This document shows positions 31,659 to 40,597 of a DNA stretch of 43,613 nt, piece by piece. This DNA comes from Flavobacteriales bacterium. GTDB lineage: Bacteria; Bacteroidota; Bacteroidia; Flavobacteriales_D; Sanyastnellaceae. How positions within the stretch are numbered: position 1 is the first letter of the stretch; every line of letters starts with the position of its first letter. The position numbers were made by a program, and so were the translations under genes. The notes under the pieces were generated by a model that ran no database searches, was not told the origin of the DNA, and saw nothing but the letters and a program-made list of their open reading frames with translations. The DNA lies in contig JANQWV010000005.1 in the NCBI GenBank assembly GCA_030729695.1, forward strand, positions 1 to 43,613, read 5' to 3'.

Positions 31659-32678
31659 ATGAGTGAAGATTTCGATATAAGAGACGAGGCGGAAGGAACA
31701 ACCGATAAGGATTTAGAGCGCGTCCTGAGGCCCAAATCGTTTGAAGATTTTACGGGGCAGAGACAAGTTTTAGAGAACCTTCAGATCTTCGTTCAAGCTG
31801 CGAAATTACGCGGCGAGTCGTTGGATCACGTCTTGCTTCACGGTCCTCCGGGTTTGGGTAAGACTACTTTGGCTTACATTGTTTCTTTGGAGATGGGTGT
31901 GGGTATTAAGACGACTTCTGGTCCTGTATTAGACAAGCCTGCCGACTTAGCTGGATTGCTCACCAACCTTGAAGCGAACGACGTTTTGTTCATTGATGAA
32001 ATTCACCGCCTGAGTCCTGTTGTAGAAGAATATCTCTACAGCGCTATGGAAGATTTTTGCATAGACTTAGTCATTGATACCGGACCGAATGCTCGTTCGG
32101 TTCAAATTAATTTGAATCCATTTACGCTTGTTGGAGCCACCACTCGAAGTGGATTGCTGACCGCTCCATTGCGCGCTCGTTTCGGAATTAATGCGAGACT
32201 TTCTTATTACGATTCGAAGACATTAACAGACATTGTAGAGCGTAGCTCAGCTATTTTGAAAATAGCTATTACACCAGATGCGGCTTATGAAATAGCGCGT
32301 AGAAGTCGCGGTACGCCTCGTATTGCGAATGCGTTACTTCGTCGTGTTAGAGATTTCGCTCAGATTAAAGGCGATGGAACTATTGAAATAAACATCACTC
32401 AAATGGCTCTGAATGCCTTGAATGTGGATACGTTGGGTCTCGATGAAATGGACAACAAAATCCTCATGACCATCATGAATAAGTTCAATGGAGGTCCAGT
32501 TGGTTTAACGACTGTGGCAACAGCAGTTGGAGAAGATGCAGGAACAATTGAGGAAGTATACGAGCCGTTCTTAATTCAAGAAGGGTTCCTTACTCGAACA
32601 CCGCGTGGAAGACAGTTGACTGACCTTACCTACAAGCATCTAGGGAAAATTCGCAACAAGCCAGGGGAGTTGTTTTAG
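31659..32678 (+). CDS. ruvB: Holliday junction branch migration ATPase RuvB
   Basis: RuvB is the hexameric AAA+ motor that drives branch migration with RuvA. The 339-residue protein shows [12 protein letters not shown], Walker [12 protein letters not shown] (about residues 65-75), Walker [21 protein letters not shown], sensor 1 [20 protein letters not shown], the [18 protein letters not shown] segment with sensor 2 Arg, and the C-terminal winged helix ([20 protein letters not shown]). Length is standard. It precedes queG with a shared base at its stop, a frequent pairing in Bacteroidota. Confidence 0.97.
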   Translation: MSEDFDIRDEAEGTTDKDLERVLRPKSFEDFTGQRQVLENLQIFVQAAKLRGESLDHVLLHGPPGLGKTTLAYIVSLEMGVGIKTTSGPVLDKPADLAGLLTNLEANDVLFIDEIHRLSPVVEEYLYSAMEDFCIDLVIDTGPNARSVQINLNPFTLVGATTRSGLLTAPLRARFGINARLSYYDSKTLTDIVERSSAILKIAITPDAAYEIARRSRGTPRIANALLRRVRDFAQIKGDGTIEINITQMALNALNVDTLGLDEMDNKILMTIMNKFNGGPVGLTTVATAVGEDAGTIEEVYEPFLIQEGFLTRTPRGRQLTDLTYKHLGKIRNKPGELF

Positions 32679-33592
32679 TGTTGAACCAGTCTGAACATAC
32701 GCGGATAGTCAAAGAAATTGCAAGTCAATTGGGCTTTGCACATTGTGGGATTTCCAAAGCTGAATTTTTGGAGGAAGAAGCTCCACGACTCGAGCAATGG
32801 CTCAAGCAGAACATGCACGGTGAAATGCGTTATATGGAAGGTCACTTCGATAAGCGCTTAGACCCATCGTTACTTGTTCCTGGTGCAAAGAGCGTAGTTT
32901 CTCTTATGTTCAATTACTATCCGAAAGAAGTTCAATCTTCAGACCTTCCTAAGATTTCAAAATACGCTTGGGGAGAGGATTACCATATTGTGGTGAAAGA
33001 CAAATTGTTTCAGTTTGTCGATCTTATTCGTGAGCGAATAGGGGATGTAAATGGAAGGGTTTTCGTTGACAGTGCTCCTGTGCTAGAGAAAGCGTGGGCC
33101 GCGAAATCTGGATTGGGATGGGTTGGAAAAAACAGCAATTTGATTTCAAAACAGAAAGGCTCTTTCTTCTTTTTAGCAGAATTAATTCTCGATTTGAATT
33201 TAGATGCAGACGGTATTGTTACCGACCATTGCGGAACATGCACCGCTTGCATAGATGCCTGTCCGACCGGTGCCATTGTGGGTGATCGTGTTGTAGATGG
33301 AAGTAAATGCATCTCTTACTTCACCATTGAATTAAAGGAAAACGTTCCAAGTGAGTGGAAGGAAAAGCTTGATGGTTGGGCGTTTGGATGCGATGTCTGT
33401 CAAGATGTTTGTCCGTGGAATCGCTTCTCCATTCATCACAACGAGCCTCGTTTTTTTGCAGGGGCTGAGCGCTTGAATCTTTCCAAAAACGAATGGATAG
33501 AAATGACTGCAGAAACATTTCAAGCTGTATTCGGAAAGACGCCGCTCATGCGTGCTGGATTAGCACACATTCAAACGACTATCGCAGATTAA
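32678..33592 (+). CDS. queG: Epoxyqueuosine reductase
   Basis: QueG reduces epoxyqueuosine to queuosine in tRNA anticodons using cobalamin and two iron-sulfur clusters. The 304-residue protein begins with GTG at 32678, overlapping the ruvB TAG by one base. It has the B12-binding N-terminal region ([20 protein letters not shown], the [20 protein letters not shown] segment with the catalytic Asp and WVGKNSNLI). Cluster ligands follow as [17 protein letters not shown] and [13 protein letters not shown]. It is cobalamin-dependent, which gives one possible reason for B12 handling in this genome besides the adenosyltransferase at the window start. Its stop interlocks with the convergent folC stop. 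Confidence 0.96.
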   Translation: MLNQSEHTRIVKEIASQLGFAHCGISKAEFLEEEAPRLEQWLKQNMHGEMRYMEGHFDKRLDPSLLVPGAKSVVSLMFNYYPKEVQSSDLPKISKYAWGEDYHIVVKDKLFQFVDLIRERIGDVNGRVFVDSAPVLEKAWAAKSGLGWVGKNSNLISKQKGSFFFLAELILDLNLDADGIVTDHCGTCTACIDACPTGAIVGDRVVDGSKCISYFTIELKENVPSEWKEKLDGWAFGCDVCQDVCPWNRFSIHHNEPRFFAGAERLNLSKNEWIEMTAETFQAVFGKTPLMRAGLAHIQTTIAD

Positions 33593-34812
33593 TCTTCTTC
33601 CGGAAGTATTTCAGCCACGGTGAAAATGGAGCCGGTAATTACAATTAGATCATCTTTCGAGCTTGCTGCTTTCGCAGCGTCTAAACCCGAATGAACATTC
33701 GGGTAGCAATTACCCTTCAACATAAAACCTGAAGCCTTTGCTTGAAGGTCTTCCTTCGGAAGAGCGCGAGGAATGTCTGCTTGAACAAAATAGTATTCCG
33801 CTTCTTTCGGAAGAAGTGAAAGAACTTGTGAATGGTCTTTGTCGTTCACCATTCCAATTACCATGTGAAGTTTCTGAAAGGAAAGTGTTTTTATTTTTTC
33901 AACCAAAAAAGTAATTCCTTCTTCGTTGTGCGCTACTTCTGCTGCTGTTAGTGGTTCTGTTGCAAGAACCTGCCAACGTCCCATCAGATGCGTGTTTTCA
34001 ACCACGCGAAGAAATCCTTCAGTTATATTTTCATTCGAAATGTTCCAATTCAATTTTTGAAGTTGAAGTAGAATTCCGAAGGATGTTTTTTCATTGAAAA
34101 GTTGATAGCTTCCTTCGAGTGCTGATTTTGGAGGAAGGAGGGAAGCGCTGATTGTTAGCGGTGCGTTTTTCAGTTTCGCTATTTCAATAATTTCTTGTCG
34201 CGCTCCCGATGGAATTTCACCTATAACAACTGGAATATTTTCTTTGACGATACCTGCTTTTTCTTTCGCAATTAGTTCGAGTGTATCTCCAAGAAACTGG
34301 GTGTGGTCGAGACTGATGGATGTAATGGCTGTCACGACAGGGTCAACAATGTTCGTGCTGTCGAGTCTTCCACCCATACCTACTTCAATGACTGCGATGT
34401 CAACTTGCTCATGTGCAAAGTAGTGGAAGGCGAGGGCAGTGGTAATTTCGAAGAAGGAAGGCTCAATGTTTCTCCACGATTCTTTCGATTGCTCAACGAA
34501 GTTCGCAACGAAGGACGGGTCTATTTTTTTTCCGTTCACGCGAATGCGTTCACGGTAGTCTTTGAGATGAGGAGAGGTGAAGAGTCCAACCTTGTATCCG
34601 GCCTCCATTAAAGCGGATGCAGTGAGGTGAGAGGTGGATCCTTTTCCGTTTGAGCCAGCGATGTGCACCACAGGAAACTTCAAATGAGGATTACCGAGTG
34701 CTTCACAAAGCTGCGAGATGTTGCCAATGTCGGGTTTGTAAGCAGCAGCGCCTATGCGATGAAACATAGGCAGCTGCGAAAAAAGATATGCTACGGCTTC
34801 GTCGTAAGTCAC
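33589..34812 (-). CDS. folC: Folylpolyglutamate synthase / dihydrofolate synthase
   Basis: FolC adds glutamates to folates, and in many bacteria also to dihydropteroate. The 407-residue protein is a Mur-ligase fold enzyme: [20 protein letters not shown] (P-loop), [36 protein letters not shown]-like [40 protein letters not shown] followed by [17 protein letters not shown], and the C-terminal domain with GRWQVL and [13 protein letters not shown]. All key segments are present. It is the last gene of the exbB-exbD-tonB-folC set, 4 bases after the tonB-like gene, a recurrent but unexplained order in Bacteroidota. Confidence 0.95.
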   Translation of the reverse strand: MTYDEAVAYLFSQLPMFHRIGAAAYKPDIGNISQLCEALGNPHLKFPVVHIAGSNGKGSTSHLTASALMEAGYKVGLFTSPHLKDYRERIRVNGKKIDPSFVANFVEQSKESWRNIEPSFFEITTALAFHYFAHEQVDIAVIEVGMGGRLDSTNIVDPVVTAITSISLDHTQFLGDTLELIAKEKAGIVKENIPVVIGEIPSGARQEIIEIAKLKNAPLTISASLLPPKSALEGSYQLFNEKTSFGILLQLQKLNWNISNENITEGFLRVVENTHLMGRWQVLATEPLTAAEVAHNEEGITFLVEKIKTLSFQKLHMVIGMVNDKDHSQVLSLLPKEAEYYFVQADIPRALPKEDLQAKASGFMLKGNCYPNVHSGLDAAKAASSKDDLIVITGSIFTVAEILPEED

Positions 34813-34816
34813 GAGA

Positions 34817-35596
34817 TTATTTAACAGCTAGTACAATCGTGATGGTTCCGTTCTGTGGCATGCTGTTCGATGAAGGAGTAAAAGAACATTTTTTTGCGGC
34901 TTCAATAGCTAGCCCATGGTTGAACGCAACATCTGTAGTGATGTTAGACTTTGCAACAGTGGCTTTTGTCACTTTTCCGTTTTTGTCTACCGTAATGCTA
35001 ACAACAACTTCTCCATTTGCAGTTGGCTTTTTGTTGGTGCTTGGACCAGACAAGCTGCCTCTTCCTTTCAATGACCAACTTGTTCCATTTCCAAAACCGG
35101 TTCCTGTGAAGTTACCTGACCCCGGTCCGTTTCCACCGCCATCGCCGCCACCTGTTCCTCCGCCTGATCCACCATTTCCACCGCCGTTACTTGCATCGCT
35201 GCCACCGCCACCGTTCAATTGGTTTAGCATGTTGTCTAATGCAGACGGTTGTGGATTGGTTTGAGCAGTTTGTGTTTTATCTGTCGAAGGTTTATTTGTG
35301 TGTTCGACAGGTGTTTTACTTTCTGAAATCGTAGGTGCTGAAATATCTGCTCCGACATAAGTCTCGGGCATTGGAGCGAAAGCAATTTCTACCGGTTGAA
35401 TTGCTCCGCCAGCTTCTCCTTCTGCAGAGCCTTCTCCGGCGCCTACTGGATTTCCACCTCCGCCACCACCAGGATCTTCTTCTTTTTCAACGGGGGGAGA
35501 AGAGGCAAGCAAAAGAAAAACAACGAATAGGATGAGCAAGTGAACTCCTCCGCTAGTTGCAGCACCAATAATTTTATTTTTCTTTTGTTCCGTCAT
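34817..35596 (-). CDS. TonB-family energy transducer with glycine-rich linker
   Basis: A 259-residue protein that should carry proton-motive energy from ExbBD to outer-membrane receptors. One N-terminal helix (AATSGGVHLLILFVVFLLLA, about 11-30) includes the conserved His and lies after a short cytoplasmic start. The periplasmic linker is unusual: instead of Pro-rich repeats it has Gly-rich runs (PGGGGGGNPVGAG; about 128-165 mostly G, N, S). The C-terminal 85 residues fit the TonB domain loosely (GEVVVSITVDKNGKVTKATV, AIEAAKKCSFTPS, GTITIVLAVK) but lack a clear YP motif. The ATG shares one base with the exbD stop. Confidence 0.85.
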   Translation of the reverse strand: MTEQKKNKIIGAATSGGVHLLILFVVFLLLASSPPVEKEEDPGGGGGGNPVGAGEGSAEGEAGGAIQPVEIAFAPMPETYVGADISAPTISESKTPVEHTNKPSTDKTQTAQTNPQPSALDNMLNQLNGGGGSDASNGGGNGGSGGGTGGGDGGGNGPGSGNFTGTGFGNGTSWSLKGRGSLSGPSTNKKPTANGEVVVSITVDKNGKVTKATVAKSNITTDVAFNHGLAIEAAKKCSFTPSSNSMPQNGTITIVLAVK

Positions 35597-35994
35597 TAGT
35601 TTCCTTTTTCAGTTGCAATGAAAGGTGTTCCTCCAATTTGTTGAATGCCTGAAAATATTTCAATGGTCTCTCCAGTCGGAACCATTTTGTCTACGCGCAA
35701 TAGAACCCGCTTATCCTCTGAATTATTTAATTTTTCTTGAAGTTGGGTCAATATCACTGCTTTTTCAGATGGTGATCCATTCAAGCTGTAGGCTAAGTCT
35801 TTTGTAATGGTGATCGATAATCCTGCTGGATTCTCTTTTCCATTTCCCGCTTGCGGCTTGTCGATTTGTGCAGACAATTCTTGCACAGCACCGGCACTCG
35901 CGATAATGAAAAAGATAAGCAGCATGAAGATGATGTCAGAGAGTGTGGACATGCCAGACTCAATGTGTACTTTGTGTTTTCTTCCGAAGTTCAT
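35596..35994 (-). CDS. exbD: Biopolymer transport protein ExbD
   Basis: A 132-residue ExbD/TolR protein. The single transmembrane helix (LSDIIFMLLIFFIIAS) contains the conserved Asp (of STLSDIIFMLL) that is part of the proton path. The periplasmic domain follows (LSITITKDLAYSLNGSPSEK, LLRVDKMVPTGETIEIFSGI, PFIATEKGN). It works with ExbB upstream (11-base gap) and the TonB-like protein downstream (TAATG overlap). Confidence 0.92.
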   Translation of the reverse strand: MNFGRKHKVHIESGMSTLSDIIFMLLIFFIIASAGAVQELSAQIDKPQAGNGKENPAGLSITITKDLAYSLNGSPSEKAVILTQLQEKLNNSEDKRVLLRVDKMVPTGETIEIFSGIQQIGGTPFIATEKGN

Positions 35995-36005
35995 GTTGCC
36001 TCCTA

Positions 36006-36674
36006 TTAGTTCATGGGTTCGTCAAGAATGTCTACAAACTCTACCGCGTGAGATTCCATGGTATTCACCAATCTTCCGATGCGCGTTACCAAGGTGTTGT
36101 ATGCAACGTAAGCCAACATACCCACGACCAATCCGGCAGCAGATGAAATCATCTTAATGTAAAGACCTTGAGAAACTACTCCGATTTCAATCTTACCCAC
36201 ATTCGAGATGTCGTGGAAGATGGTAATTACTCCGATAACTGTTCCCAGGAATCCGAACATAGGCGCAATAGAAGCGATGATGGCTAAGATGGAAGTGTTC
36301 TTTTCCAAATTAGAAATTTCTAGTTTTCCAGAATTCTCAACTGCGCTCTTAATGTCTTCAAGTGGTTTGCCAATGCGTGCAATTCCTTTTCCAATCATGC
36401 GTGCAACGGGAGTGTTGGTTGTTATGCATAGATTTTTAGCGTCACTTAATTTTCCTTGATTGATGTACTGCTTTATGTTCATCATGAAGTTCGACTCCTC
36501 CTTGTTTGCTTTCGCAACAGTGAGCCATCTTTCAACGAAGATGTAAATGGTTATTACACTCATAATTAAGAGTGGGATATAGATATACCAACCTTTAAGA
36601 ACTAAATCCGTGATTGATAGTTTTTCAGAACTTGCAGCAATAGGTGCTTCCAGAAATAAAATAGCTGACTCCAT
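36006..36674 (-). CDS. exbB: MotA/TolQ/ExbB proton channel protein
   Basis: A 222-residue ExbB/TolQ protein. The chosen start, ATG 36674 (MESAILFLEAP), is preferred over an in-frame TTG at 36710 that overlaps a CAAATTTG promoter-like box. Three helices are visible: YIYIPLLIMSVITIYIFVER, the family core SILAIIASIAPMFGFLGTVI with GVITIFHDIS, and GLYIKMISSAAGLVVGMLAY. The LGTVIGVI motif and the Thr/Ser-lined third helix form the channel with ExbD. It is the first gene of the exbB-exbD-tonB-folC operon. Confidence 0.92.
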   Translation of the reverse strand: MESAILFLEAPIAASSEKLSITDLVLKGWYIYIPLLIMSVITIYIFVERWLTVAKANKEESNFMMNIKQYINQGKLSDAKNLCITTNTPVARMIGKGIARIGKPLEDIKSAVENSGKLEISNLEKNTSILAIIASIAPMFGFLGTVIGVITIFHDISNVGKIEIGVVSQGLYIKMISSAAGLVVGMLAYVAYNTLVTRIGRLVNTMESHAVEFVDILDEPMN

Positions 36675-36785
36675 AATTTTTCGAATCTGTGTGTTTATTG
36701 TAACGCTCAAATTTGAAAAGAATTGCCCGAGAATTTTTTCATGGCAATGTGGAGTTATTCAGATGTCGTAGTTGATAGAAGTTCT

Positions 36786-39734
36786 TTAAATGTAACGCGG
36801 GTCTTTTTTGTAAGGGATTTTTTCTAGTTCTGTACACTCAATGGAATAGGCTCCAAACTCTTCCAGCACGGTTCCTGTGATCTTGTAAATGCCTCGGCCT
36901 CTGAAGTTACCGAAAGAAGAATTGTTCGGAAAGTGCACGGTGTCGAAGAACTGAAGTTCTTTGTCTAAGAAAGTTCCGAAGCCCATGAGTTCTCCTTTGC
37001 TTGTTCGCGTCTTCTTTACATTCACGAGATACCCTACCGCAGAAATTTTTTTGTTTAGGTGGAAGGGAAGCTGCGCTGCTACTTCAGTAACTGTTAGTTC
37101 TTCAGATGCCAATTCAAAGGGCGAACACAATGGAAAACCAATGAGCTCCATTTCGTCGAAAGCACTTTCCAACCAATCGTCTTGAAACGTTGGAAGGGTT
37201 AAATTCTTCTCGGGCTCTTCGAACAGCGAGGGTCCCATCTCCGATTTATCTGGATTGCCATGAAAGTGCGTTTCCCACAACAAATCTTTTTTCGGTTTGT
37301 TGAATTTCCTGCAAGCACCAATGCGAATGAGTAGGCTCATTTGTTCAACAGATACATGCGCTTGATCCATAAGTTGCGCAATGCTGCGTATTCCCTCTGA
37401 TTGACGAAGTTTAAGAATGCGCGCAATGGTGTTGGCTTCTAAACTTTTTACCAAACCAAAGCCAAGAATAATTTCTTTGCCATGCAAGACACACGTTGCA
37501 TCGCTTTCCCAAATGCAGGGCGCAGAAATTTTCGCGCCGTGATTCATAGCTTCGAGCACATAAATTTCTGTGTCGTAGAATCCGCCGAAATGATTCAGCG
37601 TTGCGGTCATGTATTCAATGGGGTAGTAGGCCTTCAGAAACAAGCTCTGATAACTTTCAACGGCATAGCTCGCGCTGTGTCCTTTCGCAAAAGCATATCC
37701 GGCAAAGCTTTCCACCTGTCTCCAAATTTCTGCAACGTCGCTGAATGCATTTCCTTTCGAAATTGCTTTTTCGAAAAACGATTCTTTGGTTCGTTCGAAC
37801 TCTTCTCTTCCACGAAACTTCCCACTCATTCCTCTGCGCAACACATCGGCTTCAGCCAAGGTGAGCCCGCCGAAGTAGTGTCCAACTTTAATCACGTCTT
37901 CTTGATAAACCATGACGCCGTAAGTCTCGGGCATAATCGCGAGCAGCTGCGGATGCGCGCGCTCACGCGCTTTCGGATCGCGATGACGATGAATGAATTC
38001 TTTCATCATTCCGCTGCTGCTCACACCCGGACGAATGACCGAACTTGCTGCGACCAATCCGAGGTAGTCGTCTACTTGAAGTTTCGTGAGCAGCATGCGC
38101 ATAGCTGGAGATTCAACATAGAAGCATCCGATGGCTTTTGCGTTGCGAAGCAAATCTTTGATGCGCTCGTCTTGCTTGAGCGGCGCAACCTGATGCAAAT
38201 CGATTTCGCGAAGGGGATATCTTTCTTTAACTAACTGAACCGCTTCTTTGATTTTTGCTAATCCACGTTGTGAAAGAATGTCGAATTTGTGAAGCCCAAT
38301 GTCTTCCGCCACAACCATGTCGAACATAACTGTCGGGTGTCCTTTCGGCGGAAGAAAAGTTGCGGTGTAATTGTGAATGGGTTCATTCGAAATGAGAATT
38401 CCACACGAATGAATACTTAAGCTATTTGGAAAGTCTTGTAGGAACGATGCATAACGCATGACGTTCTGCTGGTTCTTATCGAGCGCATTCGGATTGAACT
38501 TCCCACTGCTTAACAATTCAATTTCTTCAATTGGAAGTCCGAATACTTTTCCCAATTCACGAACCACGGCTTTGTATTGAAACGTGTTGTAAGCGCCAAG
38601 CAACGCAACATTCTGATAGCGCTCGAAAATGTATTCTGTAATTTCTTCTCGATCTGTCCATGAGAAATCAATGTCGAAATCCGGAGGGTTTTGTCGGTAT
38701 AAATTAATGAACCGTTCGAAGTATAAATCCAGTTCAATCGGATCTACATCTGTAATGCGAAGCAGGTATGCAATGACGCTGTTCGCACCGCTTCCACGTC
38801 CTACGTAGTAGTATCCGCGATTTCTTGCGAATTGCGTAATGTCCCAGTTTATTAAAAAGTATGAAACGAAATTTTTCTGTTCAATAATTTCGAGTTCTTT
38901 TTGAATACGTTCTTGAATAACCGAATGATTGTTCGGTTCGTTTCCGTAGCGATAGGCGAGACCTTCTTGTGTGAGCTGACGAAGCAGACTCATATCTTCT
39001 TCGAGGCTACCTGTAAATGTGCTCTGATTTTTAGAAATAGCGTGATTCACCTCTTCGTTCCAAGACCATTGTTGTGCGAAAGCCCTTGATTTATCAAGTA
39101 AATCGGGTGCACCTTCGAATTCCGATTGAAGTTCTTTTGCCGAAAGATAAACATCTTTCCGCTTTCCTTGATCTGAAGGTTGAAGTCTGCTCAGTAGTAT
39201 ATTGTTCTCTATGCATCGCAACAATTGATGCATGTTGAAATGTCGCTGCGATTGAAAAGTTGAAGTCTGAAAGGCGAGTGCTTTTTCGCGTTGCGATTTC
39301 CATTCACTTCGTTCGAAGATGGGAAGATCGGCGGAAGTCACACCGAGGTATTCTTCTTCATTCAAATCGAATGAATTCTTTTTGAAATTTTCAAACGGAT
39401 AAATCGTCACGCAATGTTTCCATTGTGGGGCGCGTGTTTCGAATTCTTTTTTCTGATGAAGATGTTCTGATAGGAACGTGGCTAGTTCGTTTACTCCGGC
39501 AGTGTTTTGCGCATAGGCTACGAATAGCTGTTTTGCACCGTTCCGGAAATCAATTCCCCAAAGTGGGCGTATGTTATTCTTTTTCGAAAGTCGAAGAAAA
39601 TCGTGAAGCGTTGTGGTCGAATTAATTTCAGTAAGTGCAACAACTTCCGATTCGTTTTGCACAGCGAATTCAATAACATTTTCTACGGTAAGAATTCCAT
39701 AGCGCAAACTGTAATACGAATGTGAGTTAAGCAC
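36786..39734 (-). CDS. dnaE2: Error-prone DNA polymerase III alpha, DnaE2/ImuC type
   Basis: A 982-residue C-family DNA polymerase, much shorter than the replicative DnaE usual for Bacteroidota. The catalytic Asp residues are intact: PPDFDIDFSWTDREE (about 350-356) and LHKFDILSQRGLAKI (about 484). GRGSGANSVIAYLLRITDVD, YGVMVYQEDVIKVGHYFGGL and FAKGHSASYAVESYQSLFLK are also canonical. The N-terminal PHP domain is recognisable (MLNSHSYYSLRYG, VVALTEINSTTTLHDFLRLS) but its metal ligands are changed: the first His is Asn and TDHG is TEIN. A C-terminal OB-like part is present (ISAVGYLVNVKKTRTSKGEL). It follows the SRAP gene by 2 bases. Both traits suggest damage-tolerant synthesis. No imuA or imuB is in the window. 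Confidence 0.9.
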   Translation of the reverse strand: MLNSHSYYSLRYGILTVENVIEFAVQNESEVVALTEINSTTTLHDFLRLSKKNNIRPLWGIDFRNGAKQLFVAYAQNTAGVNELATFLSEHLHQKKEFETRAPQWKHCVTIYPFENFKKNSFDLNEEEYLGVTSADLPIFERSEWKSQREKALAFQTSTFQSQRHFNMHQLLRCIENNILLSRLQPSDQGKRKDVYLSAKELQSEFEGAPDLLDKSRAFAQQWSWNEEVNHAISKNQSTFTGSLEEDMSLLRQLTQEGLAYRYGNEPNNHSVIQERIQKELEIIEQKNFVSYFLINWDITQFARNRGYYYVGRGSGANSVIAYLLRITDVDPIELDLYFERFINLYRQNPPDFDIDFSWTDREEITEYIFERYQNVALLGAYNTFQYKAVVRELGKVFGLPIEEIELLSSGKFNPNALDKNQQNVMRYASFLQDFPNSLSIHSCGILISNEPIHNYTATFLPPKGHPTVMFDMVVAEDIGLHKFDILSQRGLAKIKEAVQLVKERYPLREIDLHQVAPLKQDERIKDLLRNAKAIGCFYVESPAMRMLLTKLQVDDYLGLVAASSVIRPGVSSSGMMKEFIHRHRDPKARERAHPQLLAIMPETYGVMVYQEDVIKVGHYFGGLTLAEADVLRRGMSGKFRGREEFERTKESFFEKAISKGNAFSDVAEIWRQVESFAGYAFAKGHSASYAVESYQSLFLKAYYPIEYMTATLNHFGGFYDTEIYVLEAMNHGAKISAPCIWESDATCVLHGKEIILGFGLVKSLEANTIARILKLRQSEGIRSIAQLMDQAHVSVEQMSLLIRIGACRKFNKPKKDLLWETHFHGNPDKSEMGPSLFEEPEKNLTLPTFQDDWLESAFDEMELIGFPLCSPFELASEELTVTEVAAQLPFHLNKKISAVGYLVNVKKTRTSKGELMGFGTFLDKELQFFDTVHFPNNSSFGNFRGRGIYKITGTVLEEFGAYSIECTELEKIPYKKDPRYI

Positions 39735-39736
39735 GG

Positions 39737-40564
39737 TTAATCGAAAAGGGTAGGGCCTTCGTTATCTCTTCTTTTTTTTGCGCGGGATTCTCCCATTCCA
39801 AACAACTCAATGTGTTGATGAAGAATGAACGATGTTTCTGGAAGCAGCGCATCGCCAGTGGGCTTCAGCAAATCACTTCCTTCGGCTTGTATGCTTTTTA
39901 TATCTGTGCTTACCGGATAAGCGTTGAGTTCTAGATCAACAACAGGCTGAAGAATCGAAGTAATGTCGGCAAGATGTGCATGCGGATCGAGCCACAATTC
40001 TTCTTGTTGTTTGGAGAGAATAAGCGGACAACGGGGATGTCCGATTTGTTGCAGTACACCCGGAGGTGCCGCTGTTGTGACTATTGCGTACGAGTGCAAT
40101 GTTTCTTGCGTCGAAGGATTTCTCCATTCATCGTAAACTCCGGCAAATGCAAAAGGCTTTCTTCCGGTTGAAAGGAAGACGCAATGCGGATGGGATAAAC
40201 CGCCACGTTCAGGGCCTTCGTAAAACGCATCGGCAATGACTAAGCATCGCTTTCTGCGGATGGGAATTCGGAAGAACGGTTTTTCGAGAATGCCCTTCGA
40301 GCCGGAAAAAAAGAATGAGTTGTCTTTGTTGTGATCGCCTTCGGCACGCGCGTTCAAAACATACTTCGGTTTATCGGCCCAAGCAGGTGTAAATCCGAAG
40401 GTTGAATTCCGAATTTCAGATTTGTTTTCTTGGGTAATAATAAGCCCTTGCTTTCCAGCACCGATATTGGCTTGGGGTTTAAACACAACTCCCTTGCCTA
40501 TTTCAGCGCGAAAGGCTTTTTGAATTTCTTCAATTTTAGAAACTACGGCGTAACGTCCACACAT
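39737..40564 (-). CDS. SRAP-family protein (SOS response-associated, HMCES/YedK-like)
   Basis: SRAP proteins form a covalent bond with abasic sites in single-stranded DNA. The 275-residue product starts MCGRY, with Cys2 exposed after Met removal as the cross-linking nucleophile. Other conserved segments are VLNARAEGDHNKD, CLVIADAFYEGPERGG with the catalytic Glu of FYE, FAFAGVYDEWRN, and IGHPRCPLILS, where His stands in the usual HxRMP position. The C-terminal tail (residues about 245-275, GMGESRAKKRRDNEGPTLFD) is basic then acidic, and may hold a clamp- or partner-binding peptide. It heads the dnaE2 pair and is preceded by TTTGCACC, as in rbfA. Confidence 0.92.
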   Translation of the reverse strand: MCGRYAVVSKIEEIQKAFRAEIGKGVVFKPQANIGAGKQGLIITQENKSEIRNSTFGFTPAWADKPKYVLNARAEGDHNKDNSFFFSGSKGILEKPFFRIPIRRKRCLVIADAFYEGPERGGLSHPHCVFLSTGRKPFAFAGVYDEWRNPSTQETLHSYAIVTTAAPPGVLQQIGHPRCPLILSKQQEELWLDPHAHLADITSILQPVVDLELNAYPVSTDIKSIQAEGSDLLKPTGDALLPETSFILHQHIELFGMGESRAKKRRDNEGPTLFD

Positions 40565-40568
40565 GGTG

Positions 40569-40576
40569 CAAAATTG
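40569..40576 (-). promoter_or_regulatory. Possible -7 element of the SRAP-dnaE2 operon
   Basis: CAATTTTG on the minus strand matches TAnnTTTG with one change and ends 4 bases before the SRAP ATG. The sequence TTTGCACCATG is identical to that at rbfA. No -33 TTTG at the right distance and no obvious SOS-type palindrome was found in the 33-base gap. Confidence 0.4.
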
Positions 40577-40597
40577 AGTGGTTAGTTTGTAGTGAAT

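Noticed and set aside
34788-35264. A proline-rich plus-strand frame opposite the TonB-like gene
   Set aside because: It is the antisense reading of Gly codons (ggn/ccn) in the glycine-rich linker.
36786-39734. The replicative DNA polymerase III alpha subunit
   Set aside because: The protein is only 982 residues, its PHP ligands are lost, and it is paired with an SRAP gene; the replicative enzyme in this phylum is much longer.
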